14,895 bases of DNA, from NCBI GenBank assembly GCA_019084405.1, contig JAHRFX010000101.1, positions 1 through 14,895 of the forward strand, given 5' to 3'. Shown here piece after piece: positions 1-6,034 of this stretch. Every line of letters starts with the position of its first letter. Position 1 is the first letter of the stretch. This DNA is from Methanobacterium sp. GTDB lineage: Archaea; Methanobacteriota; Methanobacteria; Methanobacteriales; Methanobacteriaceae. Below the pieces are notes generated by a model, which saw only the letters and a program-made list of their open reading frames with translations, made no database searches and was not told the DNA's origin. A program made the position numbers and the translations under genes.

Positions 1-66
1 GAAGTGTATTCCCGACACATTAGAATGGATTGTGGTTCATGACGGAGTTCGTCCTTTCGTGGAAAT
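1..66 (+). other. fragment resembling bacterial IspD-type cytidylyltransferase; probable chimeric contig edge
   Basis: Read on the plus strand from base 2, this stretch gives a short open frame containing WIVVHDGVRPFV. That strongly resembles the conserved 'VLVHDGARPFV' strand of 2-C-methyl-D-erythritol 4-phosphate cytidylyltransferase (IspD) from bacteria. The frame continues past base 68 only as nonsense antisense to the pseudomurein-binding repeats. Methanobacteriales make isoprenoids by the mevalonate route and are not expected to carry ispD. The piece is also higher in GC than its surroundings. I infer an assembly or library chimera, or less likely a real recombination junction near bases 60-69. 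Confidence 0.5.
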
Positions 67-896
67 AAAGTGGTTAGCAGGTATAGGAATTGGGTTAGGG
101 TTATTTGCTTGTTGTTTATGGTTACGGTGGGTGGTAGTTTTTTGTTGGTGTCGTAGTATTTTGTCACGTTGCTGGCTGCTGCGTTTATTTGGGCCAGGGT
201 GAAGTTGTTATTGACCGGGTCTGGTGTAGGGGGGTTTACTACTGGTGGGTTTTCAGGTTCAGGGGTTACTGGTGGCACCACAGGAGGGTTATTATCTTGA
301 GGAGGATTATTTATCGGCGTAGAACTACCTGCTTCCACTTTTAAACCAGGAATAATTGTGGCAGAGGTAGGCAACTGGTTATTACTCTGATAAAAACTCA
401 AAATTCTAGAAAATAAGTAAATCTGCGTTTCAAAGCTTATGGTGCCCTGGGTGGTGCTGGCGAAGTTAGGGGCCTGGTTGTTGTTGTCCATGAAGGTTTT
501 TATTCTTTGAGAAGCATCCAGGTATGCTGTTTTGGTTAGAGTCCCACCTCTAGTATTTTCTGAAGGGCTGGGCGCAGGATTTACATTTTTATGATTTACC
601 GGTGCATTACTACCCTGATTAACATTATTTACACTGGAAGTCATTAAATATAATAATTGGGGCATGTTAACCGCATTATTATTAATATAAACGGTTTCCG
701 GTATTTTATTATTGGTCTCAGTATATGTTTTCACATTAGTGGCTGCATTTAAAATATCAGCCTGGTTAAAATCAGTAACTGCATTTCCTGAAGCAGTTGT
801 GACACTTTCACCAGGATCTACAGCATAAACAGAACCCATACTCAAAAAAAGAAAAATAGCCAGGGAAACTGCAATCATAATTTTTTTACTTTTCAA
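1..896 (-). CDS. secreted pseudomurein-binding repeat protein, partial (runs off left edge)
   Basis: Surface protein likely to bind the pseudomurein wall. About 298 codons are present with no stop before the edge. I chose TTG at 896: it lies 3 bases after a GGTGAT ribosome binding site (900-905) and gives a complete signal peptide, Lys-rich start, hydrophobic residues 7-20, and likely cleavage after VYA (about residue 25). The next in-frame ATG (876-878) would cut into the basic segment. Three pseudomurein-binding-type repeats follow, near residues 41-88, 121-167 and 231-276, each with a helix, a 'NN(K/Q)xP' turn and a closing 'LYLLTT/LYLMTS'-like end. A Pro/Asn-rich linker spans about 193-229. 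After residue 276 the reading (LFPRKDELRHE...) no longer resembles the repeat, and bases 1-66 appear foreign. Codon use is mosaic: bases 432-497 and 69-221 use mostly C-ending codons, while the rest uses T/A-ending ones. The zinc-finger gene ends 30 bases upstream on the same strand, so co-transcription is plausible. The family call is firm; the ligand is inferred from the family. Confidence 0.85.
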   Translation of the reverse strand, partial: MKSKKIMIAVSLAIFLFLSMGSVYAVDPGESVTTASGNAVTDFNQADILNAATNVKTYTETNNKIPETVYINNNAVNMPQLLYLMTSSVNNVNQGSNAPVNHKNVNPAPSPSENTRGGTLTKTAYLDASQRIKTFMDNNNQAPNFASTTQGTISFETQIYLFSRILSFYQSNNQLPTSATIIPGLKVEAGSSTPINNPPQDNNPPVVPPVTPEPENPPVVNPPTPDPVNNNFTLAQINAAASNVTKYYDTNKKLPPTVTINNKQITLTQFLYLLTTLFPRKDELRHEPQSILMCREYT

Positions 897-926
897 TTTA
901 TCACCAAATTAAATCTAATTTTTTAA

Positions 927-1331
927 TCATAGCCTTCCATCTCCACCACATCGGGTACAGTGTTTACCACCAGTACCTCCACAGCTGGAACATCTTACCC
1001 ATTTACCATCATCCCGGTAACCTCCACTTCCACTACAGGCATTACATATTACCTTTCCAGAGTTACAGTCAGGGCATACTTTTCCAGTATTATCTCCTGG
1101 TATTGGTGGTTTTTGAGTACTTACATTGGCACTGCTTTTAGAATTTGGAACATTGTTCAGGGTTGTATTAGATGGAGAACTATTATATATAGAAATATTA
1201 TTTTCAGAACTATTGTTTGATTTCATTGGATTATCGGTGTCTTCATTAGAAATAATAGTCATTGCAAAAGCAAAACTTCCTAAAATAGCCACTATAACTA
1301 TTATAACCAATAAAATTGATTTTTCTTTCAT
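927..1331 (-). CDS. membrane-anchored protein with DnaJ-type cysteine-rich zinc finger, no J domain
   Basis: The 134-residue protein has three parts. Residues 5-24 form an N-terminal membrane anchor or uncleaved signal. Residues 28-80 are a low-complexity Ser/Asn/Pro linker with six N-X-S/T sequons (N39, N40, N45, N50, N55, N69). Residues 86-132 carry four CxxC pairs, C86/C89, C96/C99, C114/C117 and C125/C128, the last three as CxxCxGxG. This is the arrangement of the DnaJ/Hsp40 zinc-binding domain, which holds two Zn(II) ions and binds unfolded polypeptides or exchanges thiols. There is no J domain, so it cannot be a DnaK co-chaperone of the usual kind. The topology puts the zinc finger outside the cell if the anchor is N-in. 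The ATG at 1331 is preceded by GAGGA. It sits directly upstream of the pseudomurein-binding protein gene, suggesting a cell-envelope role. The function is unknown. Confidence 0.8.
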   Translation of the reverse strand: MKEKSILLVIIVIVAILGSFAFAMTIISNEDTDNPMKSNNSSENNISIYNSSPSNTTLNNVPNSKSSANVSTQKPPIPGDNTGKVCPDCNSGKVICNACSGSGGYRDDGKWVRCSSCGGTGGKHCTRCGGDGRL

Positions 1332-1377
1332 TTCCTCAACTTTTTATTATTTTTATATTAAGATTTTTTAATATTTA

Positions 1378-1386
1378 TTTATATAT
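1378..1386 (-). promoter_or_regulatory. TATA-box candidate for the zinc-finger/pseudomurein-binding pair
   Basis: On the minus strand this reads ATATATAAA, centred about 50 bases upstream of the ATG at 1331. It would place transcription start near 1356 with a leader of about 25 bases, enough to contain the GAGGA ribosome site. The whole region is AT-rich, so the exact element is uncertain. Confidence 0.35.
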
Positions 1387-1529
1387 TCATAATGTTAAAT
1401 TACCTTTTTATATATAATTTTCGATATTTATTAACTTAATTAAAAATTCCAGAATAAATTTTCGATAGAGATAAATTTTATTTAAATCATAATTAGAATA
1501 AGAATAATTAACAGGGTGTGGTTTTCAAA

Positions 1530-1961
1530 ATGATTGAAAAAGAAAAACTGATAGAAATGATAGAAAAAACAGATTTAGAAAGGGTGCAATCTGAAAAAGA
1601 TATCTGGGAAAAACACATATTCTTAGATGATAATAAAGTCCTGATAGTTGGTTATGAAGAAGAAGAAAAATATAGTAAACAAGACCCTGAGGAAGAAACT
1701 ATAAATACCTTTTACTGGTACTGGGAACTAAGGAATTCCCAAACATGGGAAGTGATATTTGAAAATCATGAGAATGATTATAGCTTCTGTGAATCCCAGC
1801 TGGAAGACTCTGGAGACAGTGATCAGGTAGAAGATATTGTAGGGGATATTGATGAATCTGATATCTGCACCTGGAGTGATCATGATTGGATTGAAGATAT
1901 TTCAGAGACAATTGCCCGAGAAGTATTGAAATGGCTGGAATTAAATAACAATCAAAAATAA
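1530..1961 (+). CDS. acidic hypothetical protein
   Basis: I do not recognise a family. The protein is about 143 residues, strongly acidic, and rich in Glu, Asp and Trp. It starts with an amphipathic Lys/Glu helix (MIEKEKLIEMIEK), followed by a likely beta segment (KVLIVGYEEEE), aromatic-rich strands (TFYWYWEL and TWEVIFENH), and an acidic region ending in a helix (IAREVLKWLEL). No signal peptide or membrane segment is visible, so it is probably a cytoplasmic alpha/beta protein. I prefer ATG at 1530, which has GGTG at 1515-1518 upstream. A GTG at 1518 in the same frame would add four residues but would itself overlap that GGTG and leave no ribosome site. It converges on the CDGSH gene, with only 16 bases between the two stop codons. 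The open frame and codon pattern support a real gene. Confidence 0.7.
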   Translation: MIEKEKLIEMIEKTDLERVQSEKDIWEKHIFLDDNKVLIVGYEEEEKYSKQDPEEETINTFYWYWELRNSQTWEVIFENHENDYSFCESQLEDSGDSDQVEDIVGDIDESDICTWSDHDWIEDISETIAREVLKWLELNNNQK

Positions 1962-1977
1962 ATATATTTTTATTTAT

Positions 1978-2697
1978 TTATCCAGACCCCCATTTTTTCC
2001 TAAATTTCAACTTTTGCTCGGCACTCATCCAATGGCTTCCATCACAGTAGGGCTTATTTTCAGACTTTCCACACTGACAAAGGGTAATTCGGTTACGGGT
2101 TTCATATATACTGCCATCTGCAGATTCAATGGGAATTCCTCCCCTTACCCATATAGGGCCTTCACAGTTTTTTTGAGGATCGTGAATCATGACGATAGAT
2201 GGTTCAAACTCTTTTTCAAAGGGAATATTTGTTTTTTTATCCCAAAGAACTAAACGACCAGAGGGGCAAAGTTTAGCTTCTTCAATGGCCAATTTTCGGG
2301 CTTCAGGGTCATCTGATTCTTTAATCAACTTTCTTATTCCTCCAGATCTTAAACAAAAGCGTGAATGATCGCAAAATTCATGAACATCTGTTAATTTTAA
2401 ATCATCTCCCTCAAATACCTCTGCTTTTTCCATATATGGCTTCTTACTGGCAGTTTCAGTCCCATCGAAATTGATTTTATTATGAGTACCATCACAATAG
2501 GGTTTATTTTTTGATGCACCACAGCGACATAAAATGTAAGATTCCTGGGAGGGATATTCTGTTACCTCATCCAATTTTAGGGTGTGGCCTGACTCATCTG
2601 TTACTAATTTCTGTTTGTACAGGGGTATGTTTCCCTGAACCAGATAAGGACCATTTTTCATGATTTTTATTTTAATTTTATCTTTTTTTCCAACCAT
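1978..2697 (-). CDS. iron-sulfur protein with two CDGSH domains and a central single-cluster ferredoxin-like domain
   Basis: The first CDGSH motif, CRC...CDGTH, gives ligands C57, C59, C68 and H72. The second, CQC...CDGSH, gives C207, C209, C218 and H222. Both match the three-Cys, one-His ligand set of mitoNEET-type [2Fe-2S] clusters. Between them, residues 107-152 contain FCDHSRFC (C109, C115) and LCPSGRLVLWD (C144), typical of the divergent Fe4S4 single-cluster domain fused to CDGSH domains in prokaryotic proteins of about 220-240 residues. No membrane segment is visible, so it is expected to be a soluble cytoplasmic electron carrier or cluster-handling protein. The ATG at 2697 has a GGGAG ribosome site 8 bases upstream, which decides against the internal ATG at residue 13. 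The winged-helix regulator ends 44 bases upstream on the same strand, so the two are probably one transcript. The specific partner is unknown. Confidence 0.9.
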   Translation of the reverse strand: MVGKKDKIKIKIMKNGPYLVQGNIPLYKQKLVTDESGHTLKLDEVTEYPSQESYILCRCGASKNKPYCDGTHNKINFDGTETASKKPYMEKAEVFEGDDLKLTDVHEFCDHSRFCLRSGGIRKLIKESDDPEARKLAIEEAKLCPSGRLVLWDKKTNIPFEKEFEPSIVMIHDPQKNCEGPIWVRGGIPIESADGSIYETRNRITLCQCGKSENKPYCDGSHWMSAEQKLKFRKKWGSG

Positions 2698-2741
2698 TTT
2701 GACTTCTCCCTGGAATTGTAATATTACTTATTTTAATTAAT

Positions 2742-3491
2742 TTATTTTTCTATCAAATCATTCATTTCAGTTAATATCCCCAGTAATTTATTTCCTTTTT
2801 CAGTTATCATATAATCTCCCCGGTCATGACGTTGAATAATCAAGTTTTTATCAATTAATTTCTGGAGATGGTACAATAAATTACCCCCACGCAGACCGGT
2901 AATCTGGGAAAGGTTAGAAAAAGTTTGGGTAGTTGAAGCCAGCGATTTGATTATTTGAATCCGTTGTTTATGGGCCAGGGGTTCTAGAACTTCTTTTACT
3001 ATTGATTCTTCAGAAATCAGGGATATTCCCTCTTTATTATTTTCATTACTTTGATAAATATTAAGGGAACGAATTAGTTTCACCTGTTTCTGGAAAAGAT
3101 CAGAAACTTCTGAAAAGCATATTTCACACTTATCAAAGGGGGCTTTAGTTTTCATTTTTTCTAATTCTTCCCGATGATGGTTAATTTTTTCACCTGGAAG
3201 TTGATCCTGATTAATAAGCGATCTATTTTTATTTAAAAATTCAGTAAAGTTTGCTTTACAAGTATGTCTCATACCACATTTTTCTACCATACTTTTCCCT
3301 AAATTGGACTCATTATCCTCACTTAAATAGCTATTAATTGCATAAATAAAGTCTTTTTTTAAATTAGAAATCACTAATTCTAAATATTGTTGATTAGATC
3401 TTTCTTTAATCAATTTTACGTCGCGATGGATTTTATTTAATTTTTTTTCTATATCCCTATCCACTGCCACAAATTCAGGTTCTGATTTCAT
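2742..3491 (-). CDS. winged helix-turn-helix transcriptional regulator with cysteine-containing N-terminal region
   Basis: The C-terminal residues 163-236 form an ArsR-like winged helix: 'LEPLAHKQRIQIIKSL' (helix 1), 'TFSNLSQITGLRGGNLLYHLQKLIDKNL' (helix-turn-helix; the recognition helix includes GGNLLYHLQKL), then a wing 'IIQRHDRGDYMITEKG'. The N-terminal residues 1-150 are mostly helical and charged and hold four cysteines, C72 and C78 (CGMRHTC) and C122 and C125 (CEIC). These could bind a metal or iron-sulfur cluster, or act as a thiol switch. The protein is expected to bind DNA in the cytoplasm. It lies immediately upstream of the CDGSH gene on the same strand and divergent from the MTH865-like gene. 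No clear ribosome site precedes the ATG at 3491, so initiation may be from a very short leader. The DNA-binding call is firm; the signal sensed is inference. Confidence 0.85.
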   Translation of the reverse strand: MKSEPEFVAVDRDIEKKLNKIHRDVKLIKERSNQQYLELVISNLKKDFIYAINSYLSEDNESNLGKSMVEKCGMRHTCKANFTEFLNKNRSLINQDQLPGEKINHHREELEKMKTKAPFDKCEICFSEVSDLFQKQVKLIRSLNIYQSNENNKEGISLISEESIVKEVLEPLAHKQRIQIIKSLASTTQTFSNLSQITGLRGGNLLYHLQKLIDKNLIIQRHDRGDYMITEKGNKLLGILTEMNDLIEK

Positions 3492-3569
3492 TAAATAATA
3501 ATTATAAAACTTACCTAAAAAGGTTTTGTTATAACTTTTAAAGTTTTAGTCATCCGGGCTATTTTGGAA

Positions 3570-3624
3570 TAATCGTGATAATTAAGGTTAATATATTATA
3601 TTTAGTACATTTTCATGACGATTA
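3570..3624. promoter_or_regulatory. candidate operator: inverted TAATCGT half-sites around a TATA-like tract
   Basis: TAATCGTGAT (3570-3579) and ATGACGATTA (3615-3624) are inverted copies of TAATCGT(G/C)AT, with 35 bases between them that include the TATA-like ATATATTATA (3591-3600). They lie in the 279-base gap between the winged-helix regulator and the divergent MTH865-like gene. The placement would suit autoregulation or co-regulation by the neighbouring regulator. The rest of the gap shows AT-rich sequence and tiny frames only. Confidence 0.4.
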
Positions 3625-3770
3625 AGTATATAATTTTATCAGTGTATATTATGGATGGTGATTAAAAAGGGTTGATGGCCATGAAAATCTAAATAAACCA
3701 GATTGATAAATTCTTAAATTCTAAAAAATACAGTTTTTAATATTTAAAAACTATATATGAGGTTATTAAA

Positions 3771-4010
3771 GTGAATGTTAAAGAAGAAATACATAGCCAG
3801 ATTGTAGGAGCACTAGCCGGTGCCACTTTTCCCATAAAAACTCCTGATGAACTATTTAATGCATTCCCTGATGGTGCTAATACCACTTGCAGGGCTGGTG
3901 ATGTGGAATTAAAAGCATCTGACGCGGGAGAAGTATTAAAAGCTGATGATTTTCCATTTAAAAGCGCTAAAGAAGTAGCAGACGTTATAGTGGATCGAGC
4001 AGGACTATAA
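3771..4010 (+). CDS. MTH865-like family protein
   Basis: The 79-residue protein matches the small MTH865 family of methanogens, named after a Methanothermobacter protein of known all-helical fold and unknown function. Recognisable features are the N-terminal helix 'VKEEIHSQIVGALAGATFPI', the 'TPDELFNAFPDG' segment, and the 'TTCRAGDVELKASDAGEVLKADDFPFKSAKEVADVI' second half, the usual full length for the family. Initiation is at GTG 3771, with GAGGT at 3759-3763 giving a good 7-base spacing; the frame has no better ATG. There are no membrane segments, so it is cytoplasmic. It is transcribed alone, divergently from the winged-helix regulator. The single cysteine (about residue 40) is the only obvious reactive side chain. 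Family assignment is good; no role can be given. Confidence 0.88.
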   Translation: MNVKEEIHSQIVGALAGATFPIKTPDELFNAFPDGANTTCRAGDVELKASDAGEVLKADDFPFKSAKEVADVIVDRAGL

Positions 4011-4079
4011 ACTTTAAATTCTTTTATTTTATTTTTAGGGTTAGTTTATTTTATTTAAATTAAGTTAAAGAGCTAAAAC

Positions 4080-4088
4080 TTTTTTTTT
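4080..4088 (+). terminator. T-tract terminator candidate for the MTH865-like gene
   Basis: A run of nine T bases lies about 70 bases after the stop at 4010, with another T-rich run at 4021-4036. Oligo-T on the coding strand is the usual archaeal termination signal. The region lies between convergent genes, which fits. Confidence 0.4.
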
Positions 4089-4130
4089 GATTAATTTTTA
4101 TATGCACTTTTCAAAAAGATAAAGAGTTAA

Positions 4131-5516
4131 CTAAATATCAATAGCCAACTTTTTTCTCTTTCTCTTAGCCAGTGATGCAAATATTCCAGTAAAACATAGC
4201 ATACTGAATAATATAAATGCCACCTGGGTACTTTGTAATAGAGCTGGATAAAATTCAGGTGATATATACGCCCTGCCTATTATAAATGAGAATATAAGGG
4301 TAACTATACCTAAAGAGAAAGTTTGGCCAATTAAACGCATGGAACTAACGGTGGCGGAAGCTATTCCGTAATATTTACGTTGCACTGATCCCATTATGGC
4401 ATTGGTATTAGGTGAAGAAAACATCCCAAAACCAAGACCCAGCATTACCAGTGACAAAATTATAAATGTCATACTGGTATTTTCTGAAATAAAAGCCAGG
4501 GTAAAAAGCCCGGCGGTAGTTATGCCCATCCCTATAGCGGCCAGTACTTGAGGATCTTTTTTATCAGAAAGCCTTCCTGCTAGCGGGGCAACTATGGCCA
4601 TTACCACTGGTTGGGCAACCAGTATTAAACCAGTTGTCTGGGCATCTAAACCTTTAATGTATTGTAAAAATAAGCTCAAAAGTAGAGCAACGGCAAAGGT
4701 GGCAGAATAATTGATTAAGGCGGCTAGACTTGAAAAGGCAAATGTAAAATTTTTAAATAATTTCATATTAAAAATTGGGCTGGTATAGAAAAGTTCCCAT
4801 TTTACAAAACCAACCATAAGTACAATTCCCATTAAAAATAATCCTATTCCTATTAAACCAGGTAAGGTAGAAAAACCATACATTAACATAAATAGGCCAA
4901 GGCTATACAGTACTGAACCCACCATATCGAATTTTTTTCCTTTTTCCTTGACCCATTCTGCTTTAACTTTCCCCAGAACCATAATAATAGTTAAAATACC
5001 TATGGGAATGGTTATCAGGAAGATACTGGGCCAGCCAAAATTTCGGGTTAATATTCCTCCTAAAACAGGCCCCAGAGATAGACCAGTGTATACTACTGCT
5101 ACTGTAATACCTATCGCTTTTCCACGTTCTTGAGGGGGGAAAACTTCACTAATAAGTGCCAGGGAAGTTACAAATATCATGGCAGATCCCACTCCCTGCA
5201 AAATCCTGAATATTATCAGTTCCATGGCCGAAGGAGCAATAGCAGATAAAAAGGAGGAAATGGTAAAAATAATCATTCCCCCGGTAAATACTTTTTTCAT
5301 ACCATAAATTTCAGAAATACGGCCAAAGGGCACCGCGAAAATGGCCGCGGATAGTAAATAGGATGAGGGTATCCAGTTTTGCATGATAACATCTATTTGA
5401 AATTGGGTCACCATGGCTGGCAGGGCAACATTAACGGATGAACTCATGAAAGGAGTTAAAAATGATGCTAATGCTGATATAATGAGCACATAATTTTTTA
5501 ATGAAATTTTTTGCAT
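4131..5516 (-). CDS. MFS drug/proton antiporter, DHA2 (EmrB/QacA-like) subfamily
   Basis: Predicted integral membrane exporter of about 461 residues with many hydrophobic segments, consistent with the 14-helix DHA2 class. MFS signatures are visible. The loop motif A is GRISEIYGMKK (from residue 65) and the helix 4 motif is RILQGVG (from 104). The antiporter motif C is GLSLGPVLGG (145-154), which in the family marks proton-coupled export. The C-terminus is Lys/Arg-rich and probably cytoplasmic. I chose ATG at 5516. On the minus strand AGGAGTGA lies 3-5 bases upstream of it, whereas the in-frame GTG at 5522 abuts AGGA with no spacing and cannot use it. The gene is divergent from the small zinc-ribbon gene and the shared gap contains strong dyads. 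Its substrate cannot be read from sequence; drugs, organic acids or metabolites are all possible. Confidence 0.88.
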   Translation of the reverse strand: MQKISLKNYVLIISALASFLTPFMSSSVNVALPAMVTQFQIDVIMQNWIPSSYLLSAAIFAVPFGRISEIYGMKKVFTGGMIIFTISSFLSAIAPSAMELIIFRILQGVGSAMIFVTSLALISEVFPPQERGKAIGITVAVVYTGLSLGPVLGGILTRNFGWPSIFLITIPIGILTIIMVLGKVKAEWVKEKGKKFDMVGSVLYSLGLFMLMYGFSTLPGLIGIGLFLMGIVLMVGFVKWELFYTSPIFNMKLFKNFTFAFSSLAALINYSATFAVALLLSLFLQYIKGLDAQTTGLILVAQPVVMAIVAPLAGRLSDKKDPQVLAAIGMGITTAGLFTLAFISENTSMTFIILSLVMLGLGFGMFSSPNTNAIMGSVQRKYYGIASATVSSMRLIGQTFSLGIVTLIFSFIIGRAYISPEFYPALLQSTQVAFILFSMLCFTGIFASLAKRKRKKLAIDI

Positions 5517-5546
5517 TTTCACTCCTAAATCAATTATTGTAGCCTT

Positions 5547-5578
5547 ATAATGCCATTATGAGTTTTTTAATTAAAAAA
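5547..5578. promoter_or_regulatory. paired dyads upstream of the MFS transporter gene, candidate operator
   Basis: ATAATG-C-CATTAT (5547-5559) is a perfect inverted repeat, and TTTTTTAATTAAAAAA (5563-5578) is a perfect 16-bp palindrome just beyond it. Both fall 31-62 bases upstream of the transporter ATG, where a repressor would block promoter access. Exporter genes of this class are often controlled by a local repressor, but no regulator gene is adjacent here. Confidence 0.4.
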
Positions 5579-5605
5579 TGCATGGTAATTAATATTATTA
5601 TAACA

Positions 5606-5613
5606 TATATAAA
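5606..5613 (+). promoter_or_regulatory. TATA-box candidate for the zinc-ribbon gene
   Basis: TATATAAA stands 65 bases before the ATG at 5678, predicting a leader of roughly 40 bases. The leader contains the AAGGATGAT ribosome site (5666-5674). AT-rich context limits certainty. Confidence 0.35.
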
Positions 5614-5677
5614 TCACTAAAATGTAATTATAATATATGGAATTAATGGATTATAACTAATTTTAAAGGATGATTTT

Positions 5678-5944
5678 ATGTTAAAATGCGAAAAATGCGG
5701 GAAATTATACCTTAAAAAAGATCGTAATCCCGTTAGCGGTGATAAAAAACAGAATTTATGTGAATGTGGAGGTAATCTGATTTATTTTCAGGGTTTAATG
5801 GACCATGTCCTGGATGAAATGGATCCCTTTAATGAACTTATTATTTCACCAGATTATACTATTTTAACTGAAAATAAAGAATATAAAACAGTATCTGGTA
5901 AAAAAAAATTATCTGCCGCTCATAAAAAGAAAAAAACTAATTAA
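5678..5944 (+). CDS. small zinc-ribbon protein
   Basis: The protein has 88 residues. The N-terminal third carries a split zinc-ribbon signature, C4-x2-C7 (CEKC) and C28-x-C30 (CEC), each followed by Gly in the pattern of archaeal zinc ribbons. Next come a short hydrophobic/acidic segment (LIYFQGLMDHVLDEMDPF) and a Lys-rich tail (KKKLSAAHKKKK) that could contact nucleic acid. No membrane segment is seen. AAGGATGAT just before the ATG provides the ribosome site. It is divergent from the MFS exporter and followed by a hairpin/T-tract at 6007-6034. No specific function is recognised; a role in transcription, translation or metal handling would be guesswork. Confidence 0.7.
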   Translation: MLKCEKCGKLYLKKDRNPVSGDKKQNLCECGGNLIYFQGLMDHVLDEMDPFNELIISPDYTILTENKEYKTVSGKKKLSAAHKKKKTN

Positions 5945-6006
5945 TTTTTCCGGGGATATACTTTTAAGGTTTAAAAATAAGAAAATATAAAAATTTAAAA
6001 ATAATG

Positions 6007-6034
6007 AGGATAGGTTTAACCCCATCCTTTTTTT
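6007..6034 (+). terminator. hairpin plus T-tract terminator for the zinc-ribbon gene
   Basis: AGGAT (6007-6011) pairs with ATCCT (6024-6028), with GG/CC above it and a TTTAAC loop, followed by a run of seven T bases (6028-6034). It lies about 60 bases after the zinc-ribbon stop and abuts the stop codon of the convergent glutamate synthase gene. Confidence 0.5.

Noticed and set aside
1..66. Transposon or insertion-sequence end interrupting the wall-protein gene
   Set aside because: No terminal inverted repeat or transposase-like frame is visible; the IspD-like reading explains the stretch better.
1126..1371. Plus-strand open frame of 81 codons
   Set aside because: It is antisense to the zinc-finger protein, whose four CxxC pairs, anchor and ribosome site show the minus strand is the coding one.
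3657..3695. GGTGAT followed by tiny frames (ATGGCCATGAAAATCTAA) as a leader peptide
   Set aside because: The frame is only five codons, has no amino-acid bias of an attenuator, and no pairing structures connect it to the next gene.
4948..5133. Plus-strand open frame of 61 codons
   Set aside because: It lies inside the MFS transporter gene on the opposite strand and has no recognisable domain.
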